Program-made: the position numbers and the translations under genes
Shown here: positions 1 through 8,419 of the stretch, one piece after another
How positions within the stretch are numbered: position 1 is the first letter of the stretch
Layout of the letters: every line of letters begins with the position of its first letter
Notes under the pieces: model-generated
The model's database searches: none
The model's input: the letters and a program-made list of their open reading frames with translations, nothing else
Told to the model about the DNA's origin: nothing
NCBI GenBank assembly: GCA_035528065.1
Contig: DATKZH010000562.1
Coordinates: 1-64,000 of the forward strand
From: DATKZH01 sp035528065
Lineage (GTDB): Bacteria > Planctomycetota > Planctomycetia > Pirellulales > Thermoguttaceae
DNA length: 64,000 nt
Direction of reading: 5' to 3'

Positions 1-1554
1 CGAGCCGGACAGGACAATTACGTAGGAAACATTTACAAGGGAGTCGTGGTCAACCTGGAGCCGAGCATCCAGGCGGCGTTCGTCGATTTTGGCGTCGGCC
101 GCAACGGCTTTCTCCACATCAGCGACGTCGAGCCGGAATATTTCCGTCAAGGCGGCTACGATCCCAACAAGCCATCGGGGCCGTCGGGACCTCGCCGCGA
201 GCCCCAACGCTCCAGCGAATCGGCCGTGGGCGACGAGTTCGAGGAAGGGCTGGAAGACACTTCCCAGCCGCAGCGGCCGCGCAATCCGCGTTACGGCGGC
301 CGCCCTCGGTTCAAACCGCCGATCCAGGAAATCCTCCGTCGCGGCGACGAGGTGCTGGTGCAGGTCATCAAGGAAGGCATCGGCACCAAGGGACCCACGC
401 TCTCGACTTACGTCAGCATCCCGGGCCGGTATCTGGTGCTCATGCCGGCCCTGGGCCGCGTGGGCGTCTCCCGAAAAATCGAGGACGAAGATGCACGCCG
501 CCGTCTGCGAGACGTGATGAACGAGCTCAACCCGCCCAAAGGCTTGGGGTTCATCGTCCGCACCGCCGGCGTCGACCGCACCAAGAAGGAGCTTTCCCGC
601 GACTTGGCCTACCTCGTGCGGCTGTGGAAGGTCATCGTCCGGCGAATCAGAAAGCTCCAGGCGCCGGTCGACATCTACGAAGAAAGCGACATGATCATCC
701 GCACCATCCGCGATATCTTCACCGGCGAGGTCGACACGATCTACATCGACGAGCCCTCGGCCTACGAGCGGGCCAGGGAGTTCCTCCAACTGGTGATGCC
801 CCGGTACGTCGGTCGCCTCCAGCTCTATGAGGGCAAGGAGCCGCTGTTTCACAAGTACCGCATGGACGAGGAGATCGCCAGGATCCACCGCCGCCAGGTC
901 CCCCTGAAACAGGGCGGCTCGATCGTCATCGACCAGACCGAAGCCCTGGTGGCCATCGACGTCAACAGCGGCAACTTCCGCGCCGACGACTCCGCCGAAG
1001 AAACCGCCTACCAGATGAATCTCCTCGCCGCCCGCGAAATCGCCCGGCAGCTCCGCCTCCGCGACCTGGGCGGCGTGATCGTCAACGACTTCATCGACAT
1101 GCGTCAGGAGAAACACCGTCGGGGGGTGGAGCGGGCGCTCCGCGACGCGATCAAGCGCGACCGCGCCCGGACCAAGATCCTCCGGACCAGCCCCTTCGGG
1201 CTCGTCGAGATGACCCGACAGAGGGTGCGCCCGAGCCTGAAACGGAGTGTCTATTGCGACTGCCCCACTTGCACCGGGACCGGGGTCGTCAAGTCGAGCG
1301 AAACCATGGCCATCGACATCATCCGGCTGCTGATCCTGGCCAGCCAGCGCCCGGACGTGGCCAGGGTCGCCGTCACGGTCGCCACGGAGGTGGCCGACTA
1401 CCTCAACAACAAGAAACGCCGCGAACTGGCCCAACTGGAGGACGAAGGCGAAATGGCCGTGCAAGTCCTTGCTACTGAAGGAGTTGGGCCCGAACACCTG
1501 GTCATCGCCTGCCGCGATGCTCAGGGTCGCGAGGTCCATTTCTCCGGCGCCTAG
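1..1554 (+). CDS. Ribonuclease E/G family endoribonuclease, 5' end outside window
   Basis: Single-strand-specific endoribonuclease for mRNA decay and rRNA processing in the cytoplasm. The frame is already open at base 1, so the N-terminus lies to the left; 517 codons remain. The start matches the family S1 region (VGNIYKGVVVNLEP, QAAFVDFG), but the S1 domain is interrupted by a Pro/Arg/Glu-rich low-complexity insert of about 60 residues. The catalytic region carries the Mg-binding Asp motifs AIDVNSG (near base 955) and VNDFIDM (1081-1101). A Zn-link CDCPTCTGTG follows (1255-1284). The protein ends soon after the small domain, with no long degradosome scaffold, so it resembles RNase G or a minimal RNase E; I cannot separate the two. 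rplU follows after about 100 bp, a common pairing. Confidence 0.93.
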   Translation, partial: RAGQDNYVGNIYKGVVVNLEPSIQAAFVDFGVGRNGFLHISDVEPEYFRQGGYDPNKPSGPSGPRREPQRSSESAVGDEFEEGLEDTSQPQRPRNPRYGGRPRFKPPIQEILRRGDEVLVQVIKEGIGTKGPTLSTYVSIPGRYLVLMPALGRVGVSRKIEDEDARRRLRDVMNELNPPKGLGFIVRTAGVDRTKKELSRDLAYLVRLWKVIVRRIRKLQAPVDIYEESDMIIRTIRDIFTGEVDTIYIDEPSAYERAREFLQLVMPRYVGRLQLYEGKEPLFHKYRMDEEIARIHRRQVPLKQGGSIVIDQTEALVAIDVNSGNFRADDSAEETAYQMNLLAAREIARQLRLRDLGGVIVNDFIDMRQEKHRRGVERALRDAIKRDRARTKILRTSPFGLVEMTRQRVRPSLKRSVYCDCPTCTGTGVVKSSETMAIDIIRLLILASQRPDVARVAVTVATEVADYLNNKKRRELAQLEDEGEMAVQVLATEGVGPEHLVIACRDAQGREVHFSGA

Positions 1555-1656
1555 GCCTTGAGCACTCCCCAGGCACTGCGTTATGTTAAAGGATTCACCG
1601 TTTCCCAACGTGGGCAACCAGGCAGTTTACCAAGCGGGCGGATAGCGAGACCGACC

Positions 1657-1974
1657 ATGTACGCGATCATCGAAGACGGCGGACGACAGATCCAAGTCGA
1701 AGAAGGACAGGAAATCGAGGTCGATTACCGCGAAGGCTCCCGCGGAGACCAGCTCACGTTCGACCGGGTGCTGGCCTGTCGTGACGACGACGGGTTCCAG
1801 GTCGGGCAGCCCACCCTGGAGGGGGCCACGGTCACCGCCGAAGTGATCGGCCCCAAGCTGGGCCCGAAACTCGTCGTCCAGAAGTTCCGCCGACGTAAGA
1901 ACTCCCGACGCAAAACCGGCCATCGGCAACTCCACAGCCGGGTGAAGATCAGCAAGATCCAGGTCGCCCGGTAG
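1657..1974 (+). CDS. rplU: 50S ribosomal protein bL21
   Basis: Large-subunit ribosomal protein bL21, 105 aa, which is the usual length. It opens MYAIIEDGGRQIQVEEGQ and has the basic C-terminal signature KFRRRKNSRRKTGHRQ. ATG 1657 is chosen because the family begins exactly at M-Y-A-I; the frame extends upstream to a TTG, but that stretch is not conserved. It lies about 100 bp after the RNase E/G gene on the same strand. In most bacteria rpmA (bL27) follows directly. Here the next gene is on the opposite strand and no bL27 frame is visible in the following 140 bp or elsewhere in the window. Confidence 0.97.
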   Translation: MYAIIEDGGRQIQVEEGQEIEVDYREGSRGDQLTFDRVLACRDDDGFQVGQPTLEGATVTAEVIGPKLGPKLVVQKFRRRKNSRRKTGHRQLHSRVKISKIQVAR

Positions 1975-2116
1975 TCCGTCTCCAGCGGGTTCGCGAAGAC
2001 TCGATTCGTCGATGTCCCGCGTGCGACGCCGAGTCATCTCGTTCTCTTGCCGGCCCCGCCTCGGAAGCATGGCCCCCAAGCGTCCGGGCCCCTGCAAGTC
2101 GGTTCCCGCGGGCTCA

Positions 2117-3940
2117 TCAGGTCCCACCGCGACTTGGCCGATCGCCGCTCGGCCGGCGGGCGTAGAGCGTCCAGAGCTTCGACTGATCGATCGGCTGGAA
2201 CCGGGACTGGAGCACGCGACCGTAGACCCGCGCAAGCGCCCGCTTCGAGGCCGGCTGAATCGCCCGATTGGGCACCATCACCAGGGTCACCTCCCGAAAG
2301 ACCCGATCGGCGTCGGGGAAGTGCTCTTCGTCGAAAACCCGGCCGGCGTGCCAGTAGAGCGCGTCGCCGCGAGGGCTGGGTAGCTCCAGGGCAAACGAGA
2401 ACGGGTTGACCCAGTCCATCACGAAGATCCGGCTCTCCCCGTTCACGTGCCGACGAAGCAAGTCCAAGCCATCGTTCGTCCAGCAAGCGTACTGATAGGA
2501 CGTGAGGGCGGGCTGTTCCGGATCCCGCTTGAGGATGCCGGCGATCACCGCGTCGCGATCCACGAGCTGGGCCTCGTCCGCCCGCGGCGGCAGAAGCACG
2601 TCTCCCATCGTCCGCGACTGGACGACCGCCGTCGTCGGCAAGCGGTCGGCATGGAGCCAATGCCAACCGAAGGAGTAAGCCACGCTGAGCGATCCGTGCA
2701 CGATGATCACGCCCGCCAGATAGGCCGCCAGGGCACTGGCCAGCAGGTATTTGAAGCCCCGCTCGAAGGTCTCCGGCTGAAGAGGTCCCGAGATCACGCA
2801 TCGGCGGCGGAGATTCTCGGCAAGCACCAGCGCGGCGACGGCAAACGCGGGCGGCATCCCGCTGATCCCGTCGGTGCTGTAGATGAAAAGGCCGACGAAG
2901 ATCCCCACGACGGCCATCGTCGCAGTGAGCAGCCAGGAAGAGAGCTCGGCATCGAGATTCCCCCGGCGCATCGGCCGGACGAGCAGGACCATCATCACCG
3001 CGAGCAGCCCCAGGGCCCCCCGGTTCCACCGGACGGCGTTCGCCAGGGCCACGATCCGGTAGTCCGGGTCCTGCACGGCGGCCAACATCTTCATGTCGGC
3101 GTCGAAGGCGGCGAAGTCGAACCCCAGGTACCACACGACGCAGAACCACACGGCGGCACCCGCTCCCACCATGGCCGACCAGGCAGCGATCCGCAGCCGA
3201 AAGCAAGACCACCCGGCCATCGCCACCGCCGCCACCCCCATGCCGAAATAGGTGATCTTGGTGAACATCAGAAGGCCGAGGATGACGCCCGCACAGAGCC
3301 CTTCGAGAACGCCCGCCACGCCAGCCGAGCCCGAGTCCCTATCCGCGTTGCGCGGCGGCAGGAGCATCTGGAGCAGCAGCACGGCCAACAGCGCCCCGCC
3401 AAGCCGGTTGTACTGGGCGGCATAGGTCGTGTCGTGAAACGGATGGCCCGGATAGTGCGTCGCGACCAGCGTGAACCCGACCATCGAGCAGAAGACGAGG
3501 GCGTGCAACGCGGGGAGCCGTCGCCGGGCGATCCACCACGCGGCCAGGGTGACGAAGGGAAAAACGATCGCGGGGCCGTAGCTCAAGGCAGCCCCCCGGG
3601 GGCCCGCCACGAGCATCCCCAGGGCGGTGACCAACAGCGGCACGGCGCCCAAGGGAGAATAGAAGTCCACGTGGGGCCGCTGCCCGGCGAGCAGTCGCCA
3701 GCCACCGTCCAACAGGAACGCCGAATCCCAGGCGCAGCTCCACTGGTGAGTGCACCCAAACGAAAAGAGCATACCCAACGTGACGAGCACGATGGCCACC
3801 AGCCCGACCAGCGCGAGCCGATAGGCTCCCGGCCGATCCGCCAGAAAGGCGCCGAGAAGGCGGTCTTCCCACGCCGAGCCGAGTCGTCCGATCCAGCCGT
3901 CTGGCGCACCGTTTGGAGGCTTCATTCGCGGGATCCACAT
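2117..3940 (-). CDS. Polytopic membrane protein, GT-C glycosyltransferase-like
   Basis: A 607-aa integral membrane protein with roughly ten hydrophobic segments spread over residues 40-420 and a soluble C-terminal third. After the first membrane segment comes DGGWRLLAGQRPHVDFYSPLG, seen in pieces as DGGWRLLAGQ and DFYSPLG. That matches the loop pattern of GT-C enzymes, which transfer sugars from polyprenyl-phosphate donors on the outer face of the membrane. No acceptor or donor can be named. ATG 3940 follows a purine-rich stretch (GGGAGG); an ATG five codons later is possible. It is divergent from the glycan cluster that starts at 4290 and may belong to it. Confidence is high that it is a gene, moderate on the GT-C assignment. 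Confidence 0.75.
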   Translation of the reverse strand: MWIPRMKPPNGAPDGWIGRLGSAWEDRLLGAFLADRPGAYRLALVGLVAIVLVTLGMLFSFGCTHQWSCAWDSAFLLDGGWRLLAGQRPHVDFYSPLGAVPLLVTALGMLVAGPRGAALSYGPAIVFPFVTLAAWWIARRRLPALHALVFCSMVGFTLVATHYPGHPFHDTTYAAQYNRLGGALLAVLLLQMLLPPRNADRDSGSAGVAGVLEGLCAGVILGLLMFTKITYFGMGVAAVAMAGWSCFRLRIAAWSAMVGAGAAVWFCVVWYLGFDFAAFDADMKMLAAVQDPDYRIVALANAVRWNRGALGLLAVMMVLLVRPMRRGNLDAELSSWLLTATMAVVGIFVGLFIYSTDGISGMPPAFAVAALVLAENLRRRCVISGPLQPETFERGFKYLLASALAAYLAGVIIVHGSLSVAYSFGWHWLHADRLPTTAVVQSRTMGDVLLPPRADEAQLVDRDAVIAGILKRDPEQPALTSYQYACWTNDGLDLLRRHVNGESRIFVMDWVNPFSFALELPSPRGDALYWHAGRVFDEEHFPDADRVFREVTLVMVPNRAIQPASKRALARVYGRVLQSRFQPIDQSKLWTLYARRPSGDRPSRGGT

Positions 3941-4012
3941 GGAGCCGCACCGCCTCCCCTAGGGCACTTGGCTTCGGACATTGGCTGCCAATGAGTCAAG
4001 TTTGGGGGCGGA

Positions 4013-4100
4013 GGGTTCAGGGTTCAGGGTTCGGGGTTCAGGACTTTTGGGGAGACGTGGAACACCAAGTGCTGAACCCCGAACCCCAAACCCTGAACCC
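4013..4100. repeat. Inverted GGTTCAGGG-type repeat
   Basis: Two arms of about 29 bp (4013-4041 and 4072-4100) are near-perfect inverted copies of a GGGTTCAGGGTTC(A/G)GGG pattern around a 30-bp centre. The arms are themselves short tandem copies of GGTTCAG. Related GGTTCAG units occur at 39128-39275. The repeat sits in the divergent intergenic space before the glycan cluster. Confidence 0.8.
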
Positions 4101-4134
4101 CCAATCGCGCACGGCGCTCCTTGGTCTGAAGTGT

Positions 4135-4166
4135 CGCCCCCCCTGGATCGAGGGGGGCGGTATTTT
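4135..4166. other. GC-rich hairpin in divergent intergenic region
   Basis: CGCCCCCCCT and AGGGGGGCG pair around a 6-nt loop and are followed by TATTTT on the plus strand. The shape is that of an intrinsic terminator, but no plus-strand gene lies just upstream, so it may insulate the following cluster or be part of the repeat block. Function is not established. Confidence 0.35.
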
Positions 4167-4212
4167 CGAGAGTAGGCCCCAACATCGCATCAGGGGAAGT
4201 GCCAAGTCGCAT

Positions 4213-4237
4213 TATAATAGTGTATCGTACGGTACGA
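4213..4237 (+). promoter_or_regulatory. Candidate -10 box and palindromic operator before glycan cluster
   Basis: A perfect TATAAT (4213-4218) is followed seven bases later by the palindrome TCGTAC-G-GTACGA (4225-4237), which would overlie the expected transcription start of the GT2 gene at 4290. No good -35 box is visible at the right distance, which fits activator dependence or a chance match. Confidence 0.4.
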
Positions 4238-4289
4238 ACGGCTCGCGAGTGCGGCGGCGCGATCCCAGTCTCCAGCCTCAGCGACAGTC

Positions 4290-5003
4290 ATGCCCGATCC
4301 TGTCCTCAGCGTGGTCCTTCCATGTTATAACGAGGCAGCCGGTCTCGCAAACATTTTGGATCGGTTTCAAGAGGTCGGGGGGGATCGTCCCTTCGAGCTG
4401 ATCCTCGTCGACAACGGGTCGACCGACCGCACGCCGGAGGTCTTGGCCGGGCTGCTTCCCCGCTATCCGTTCGCCCGAAGCGTCCGCATCGACGAGAACC
4501 GCGGCTACGGCGACGGCATTTTCACCGGCCTCCGGGAGGCACGCGGCGAAATCCTCGCCTGGTCGCACGCCGACTTGCAGACCGACCCGGGCGACGTGTT
4601 CCGCGCGTGGGACGTCTTTGGCCAGGCCGCCGAGCCGGCCCGTTTGCTCGTCAAAGGCCGGCGCCACGGCCGGCGCTTGGGCGAGCGGCTCACCAGCCGG
4701 GGGATGGAGGTCGTGGCCCTGGTGCTCCTGCGGCGATGGCTGAGCGAGATCAACGCGCAGCCCAAGCTGTTCCATCGGGGCCTGATGGAGCACGTCGAGC
4801 GTCCGCCGATCGACTTCAACTTCGACGTCTACGTGCTCTATCAGGCCAGGCGTCACGGTTGGCGAATCACGAGCATCGACGTCGAGTTTCCGCCGCGGCC
4901 GCACGGCCAGAGTCATTGGGCGGCCACGTGGTCGTCGAAGCTCCGCACGATCCGGCGGAGCATGCGATACATGTTCTTACTCGGTTTGGGGCTTGCACGA
5001 TGA
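4290..5003 (+). CDS. Glycosyltransferase family 2
   Basis: GT2-type transferase, 237 aa, moving a sugar from an activated donor, probably nucleotide- or polyprenyl-linked, in the cytoplasm. The N-terminal half has the GT-A fold signatures: SVVLPCYNEAAGL at the start, LVDNGSTDRT near residue 36, NRGYGDGI, and the metal-binding region SHADLQTDP. The C-terminal part (SHWAATWSSKLRTI) resembles the amphipathic end of DPM1/dolichol-phosphate-type GT2 enzymes, which would suit a polyprenyl-phosphate acceptor. It lacks the C-terminal membrane helices of longer relatives. It is the first gene of the cluster, and its TGA overlaps the next ATG (ATGA), so the two are translationally coupled. Confidence 0.9.
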   Translation: MPDPVLSVVLPCYNEAAGLANILDRFQEVGGDRPFELILVDNGSTDRTPEVLAGLLPRYPFARSVRIDENRGYGDGIFTGLREARGEILAWSHADLQTDPGDVFRAWDVFGQAAEPARLLVKGRRHGRRLGERLTSRGMEVVALVLLRRWLSEINAQPKLFHRGLMEHVERPPIDFNFDVYVLYQARRHGWRITSIDVEFPPRPHGQSHWAATWSSKLRTIRRSMRYMFLLGLGLAR

Positions 5004-5638
5004 ATTGTGTTGAAAGCCGTTTTCTGGCGTTGGAGCCGGACGACGCGTTCGCCGCGGAGGTCCTTGCCTTCAAGGAGCGGGTCCGCCGTTTGGTCGGCGA
5101 GCAGCTCTACCTGGACCATCCGCCCCACCTGACGCTCGCGATGAGCGTGTTCCGCGTCGAGGCCGACGTCGCCGGCCCGATCCGCGAGCTCTGCCGCGGC
5201 CTGGCGGCCCCCGCGGTCACGATTCGCGGCTGGCACGTGTTCGAGGCCGACCAGCTCACGGGCAGCCACACCCTGGTATGCGACGTGGCGCCCGACGCGA
5301 AAGAGCCGCTTGCGCGGGTGCAGCAGGAGGCGATCGCGGCGGCCGCCCCGCGGCGCGATCGCGTGGCTACGCGGGAGTGCTACGACGAGTCGTGGGACCG
5401 GCTCTCGGACGAGGAGCGTGCGAACGTCGAGCAGTTCGGGTTCCCCTTTGTGGGCCCGATCTGGCACCCGCACGTCACCGTGGCCTCGGTTCGTCCGGAG
5501 GACTGGGACGCCGTGTGGTTGGACCTGGCCGGGACGCCTCCCGAGGCGATCGTGCGATTCTCCCATTTATCGATCTACGGCATACGCGGAGACGAGCCGA
5601 TTCTGATCGAGCGGTTTGCGCTGGAGGGCGTCGGGTGA
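5000..5638 (+). CDS. 2H phosphoesterase (2'-5' RNA ligase/LigT-like)
   Basis: A 212-aa member of the 2H phosphoesterase superfamily, whose members hydrolyse or form 2',3'-cyclic or 2'-5' phosphodiesters. Both catalytic H-x-T/S motifs are present: PPHLTLAMSVF near residue 47 and WHPHVTVASV near residue 157, at the spacing expected of the two-lobed fold. ATG 5000 overlaps the previous stop. Inside a glycan cluster an RNA substrate is not obvious. A cyclic phosphodiester on a sugar or nucleotide-sugar intermediate is an alternative, by inference only. Confidence 0.82.
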   Translation: MNCVESRFLALEPDDAFAAEVLAFKERVRRLVGEQLYLDHPPHLTLAMSVFRVEADVAGPIRELCRGLAAPAVTIRGWHVFEADQLTGSHTLVCDVAPDAKEPLARVQQEAIAAAAPRRDRVATRECYDESWDRLSDEERANVEQFGFPFVGPIWHPHVTVASVRPEDWDAVWLDLAGTPPEAIVRFSHLSIYGIRGDEPILIERFALEGVG

Positions 5639-6780
5639 GCCAGCACAGAGACAACTCGGGCGATCCTGCCGGAGTGCGGCCGTTTCGCACCAACGGCGTC
5701 CCCTGGCGCGGGGCCGTGGGGATGCCGATGGATCGCCGCCTGAGACGCTGGCTGCTCTGGCTCGCCTGGCGCTACCGATACCTGGCCGGATTCATGCTCT
5801 ACGGCTTCCTCTCGATCGTGCTGGAGGTCGCGCTGATCCGGTTCGTATTCGTCTTTCCGGACCGGTGGGGCGAGCTGGCGCGGACGATCCCCGCGTTCCT
5901 CATCGGCATGCTCTTCGCGTTTTTCATGAACGCCTTTTTCAATTTCCGGGTGTCGCGGGAGCAGTTCGCCCGGGCGTTCTTCCTGTTCGCGCTGGTCTCC
6001 ATCGTCAGCTATTCGTTGAACCTTGCCGCGATGACGCGGTTCGGGCTGGCCGACTACCCGCTGGGGCGTTTTGTGACGGCCGGGTGCCTGTTCATGATCG
6101 CCTACACGCTGCACCGGCGGTTCACCTTCCGCAAGACGGCCCGCAACCTCGGGCTGGCGGTGTACGCGTCGGAGGGCGACAGCGTTCGCGAGGCGTTCGA
6201 GCACGTGGGCGATCTGTGCGACCACATCCATTTCGACCTGGTCGACGCGACGTTCGATCCGGAGGCCGCGCCGGTCGACCTCGAGCAGATCCGCGAAGCG
6301 CGTCGCCTGTGGGCGTGGCAGCCGTTCTGCCTGCACGTGATGTCGCGCACGCCCCTGCGATGGATCGACGAGTGCCGGGACCTGGCCGACTGCTTCCTGG
6401 TCCACGTCGACGTCGACGACGACGTGGCCGAGGTGATCGCCCGATGCCGGCAGCGGCGGCGGAGCGTGGGCGTCGTCTGGCACCACACGGTCACGTTCGG
6501 CCAGATCATGCCCTACCTGCCGCACGTCGATTTCGTGATGGTGCTGGCCGTCGAGCGGCCGGGCCACTCGGGCCAGGAGATGATGGACGCGGCCCTGGAG
6601 GCCGCCGCGACGTTCGACGCGCTCGCCTCGCGCTACGGCTACGAGCTGATCTTCGACGGCGGCGTCACGAAAGAGAACGTCCACCACGTCCCGGCCCGGA
6701 TCATCGTCTCCGCCTCCGGGGTGCTGAGGGCCGAAAACCCCGCCCACACCGCGCTGCTGCTGAGGACCCCGGCACCGTGA
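5635..6780 (+). CDS. GtrA-like membrane domain fused to ribulose-phosphate 3-epimerase-like domain
   Basis: A 381-aa two-domain protein. Residues about 48-168 are a GtrA-type module with four membrane segments ending in the usual RRFTFRK, as in proteins thought to move polyprenyl-phosphate sugars. Residues about 171-380 are a TIM barrel matching ribulose-phosphate 3-epimerase. HFD (199-201), the metal His in CLHVMS (234), ERPGHSGQEM (307-316, the phosphate-grip GFGGQ equivalent) and FDGGV with the acid/base Asp 341 are all kept. Catalytic competence on a pentulose or related phosphate is therefore plausible. The GTG start at 5635 overlaps the previous stop; ATG 5722 is an alternative that would trim 29 residues. 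This fusion is not one I know as characterised. Confidence 0.85.
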   Translation: MSQHRDNSGDPAGVRPFRTNGVPWRGAVGMPMDRRLRRWLLWLAWRYRYLAGFMLYGFLSIVLEVALIRFVFVFPDRWGELARTIPAFLIGMLFAFFMNAFFNFRVSREQFARAFFLFALVSIVSYSLNLAAMTRFGLADYPLGRFVTAGCLFMIAYTLHRRFTFRKTARNLGLAVYASEGDSVREAFEHVGDLCDHIHFDLVDATFDPEAAPVDLEQIREARRLWAWQPFCLHVMSRTPLRWIDECRDLADCFLVHVDVDDDVAEVIARCRQRRRSVGVVWHHTVTFGQIMPYLPHVDFVMVLAVERPGHSGQEMMDAALEAAATFDALASRYGYELIFDGGVTKENVHHVPARIIVSASGVLRAENPAHTALLLRTPAP

Positions 6781-8327
6781 GCGATCGCCAGCTCAAGACG
6801 GCACTGATCGACGCGGTGTGGCGCGTGGCCGATCGCCTGGAGTTCGTGCGCTCGGCGACGATCGCCGGCAGCTTCAGCCGCGGCGAGGGCCTGGAGGGGA
6901 TCGCCGATATCGACACGATCGTGATCGTCGACTCCCTCGACCGGGCACGCTTTGCCGAGATTCAGGAGGCCTTCCGCGCCGAGCTGGAGCCGATCCTTGC
7001 CGGGCGGCTTTTCGCCCTGCGCATCAACCCCACGCTCGGGCCGCTCAAGTTCAACGATCCGAGGACGGCCGTCTTGCACCTGATGATCTACACGGCCGAA
7101 GGGCACCGGGAGCACGCGATCCAAAGCCCGTTCACGTGTCTCGACTGGCAGCGATCGCCGCTTTGGCGCAAGTCGGAGCTGCGGGGCGTGTACCCGGTGT
7201 TCGGGCTCCAGCCGCACCATTTCCTCAGTGCCCGGCGCGGGGCCCGGGACTACCTCCGCGACCTGCGCAGCGACGCGGTGAGCTACCGCGAGATCGACTT
7301 CCGCGACGACGGCCCGCGCCAGATCGTCCGCAGCAAACAGATGACCTCGCGGGACCGGCACGAGTTCGGCTACCACGTGATGCGGTTTGTGATGCAGAAC
7401 TTCCTCAAGCTGGTGACTCGCTCGAACGAGGTGGTGGAAGGCGACGAGCTGCTCTCGGCGTATTTCGCACGATTTCGCGAGGGGGCGGGAGTCTTCGGGC
7501 CGCTGTATTGCGAGCTTATGCGGCGGAAGCAGGAGGGCCGGTTCAAGCCGCCGGTGCCCGAGCTGTTCGACGAGGTAAGCGCTTTCGTGACAGCGTTCGA
7601 GGAGCAGTTCCGCGACGTGTTCGAGCGCCGGGCCGTGCGGCACGTGGTCTTCCGGCACGCGCCGACGGAGCTGAGCGAGGGGACCGGCGAAGCGAGAATC
7701 TTTCTGGGACGCAAGGATCCGATCATCTCAGCCACGCAGACCGAAAAGCTGTGGGATACCCTCAACGCATTGGCGGAGAAGGTAGCGGCCCGCCCGCCCG
7801 AGAGCGTGTATTGTTCCGAAAAACGACGCGCGATCGGCAGTGTGAACATGGTCCGTCATCGTCTCATCAGTTATCGTCCCGACAAGCCTTTGCCAAGCGG
7901 AGTGCCTCAGGCAAGCGTGGATTCGCGACTCAACGAAATGGACTACGGCGCGTGCGAAGGGCTGACCGTGGCGGCAGCGAGAGAGCTTTATCCCGAGCTG
8001 TTCGCCGCGTGGCAGCGTGGCGAAGACCCGCACTTTCCCGCCGGCGGGGAGAACACCGCCGAGGTCTGGGAGCGACTGTGGGATTTCGCGCAGGAGCGTT
8101 GGGCGCCCGGCGACGGGCCGTCGCTGGTGTGCACGCACAATGTCGTGCTTCGCTGCCTGGTCGGACACTTGCTGGGCGTGCCGCAGCGGGAGTGGTATCG
8201 CCTGCGAATCCCGCACTTGGCCCCGGTCACCGTGGTGTCGACGGACAAGTTCGGGCTGTTTGTTGACCTACAGGAGAACGTGGAACGCGAGATCTTCGCC
8301 GATTTCTTCGCAGGTGGGGAGGAGTGA
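6777..8327 (+). CDS. Nucleotidyltransferase fused to histidine phosphatase
   Basis: A 516-aa bifunctional protein. The N-terminal domain has the polymerase-beta-type nucleotidyltransferase signature: GSFSRGEG at 31-38 followed by the metal Asp pair D44 and D46 (ADIDTIVIVD). The C-terminal domain from about residue 285 is a phosphoglycerate-mutase-like histidine phosphatase. It has FRHAPTEL with the phospho-accepting H294, LNEMDYGACEGLT, and the second catalytic His 454 in VCTHNVVLR. A helical linker of about 200 residues joins them. The GTG start overlaps the previous stop (GTGA). It probably attaches or removes a nucleotidyl or phosphoryl group on a glycan intermediate; the substrate is unknown. 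It is the last gene before the repeat block. Confidence 0.85.
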   Translation: MSDRQLKTALIDAVWRVADRLEFVRSATIAGSFSRGEGLEGIADIDTIVIVDSLDRARFAEIQEAFRAELEPILAGRLFALRINPTLGPLKFNDPRTAVLHLMIYTAEGHREHAIQSPFTCLDWQRSPLWRKSELRGVYPVFGLQPHHFLSARRGARDYLRDLRSDAVSYREIDFRDDGPRQIVRSKQMTSRDRHEFGYHVMRFVMQNFLKLVTRSNEVVEGDELLSAYFARFREGAGVFGPLYCELMRRKQEGRFKPPVPELFDEVSAFVTAFEEQFRDVFERRAVRHVVFRHAPTELSEGTGEARIFLGRKDPIISATQTEKLWDTLNALAEKVAARPPESVYCSEKRRAIGSVNMVRHRLISYRPDKPLPSGVPQASVDSRLNEMDYGACEGLTVAAARELYPELFAAWQRGEDPHFPAGGENTAEVWERLWDFAQERWAPGDGPSLVCTHNVVLRCLVGHLLGVPQREWYRLRIPHLAPVTVVSTDKFGLFVDLQENVEREIFADFFAGGEE

Positions 8328-8419
8328 AACCCCGTTCACCGTTGTTCCCAAGCTGGAGCGTGGAAGGCAGGTAGAGAACGCGATGGAGGTCGGAACTCGC
8401 CATGTTGTGTGGCAACACG

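Noticed and set aside
2447..3994. Plus-strand frame of 515 codons opposite the membrane protein
   Set aside because: His/Arg/Pro/Gln-rich antisense shadow; the minus-strand frame has proper membrane segments.
4607..5638. Longer version of the 2H phosphoesterase starting inside the GT2 gene
   Set aside because: The extra 131 residues are out-of-frame GT2 sequence; ATG 5000 with the ATGA overlap is the natural start.
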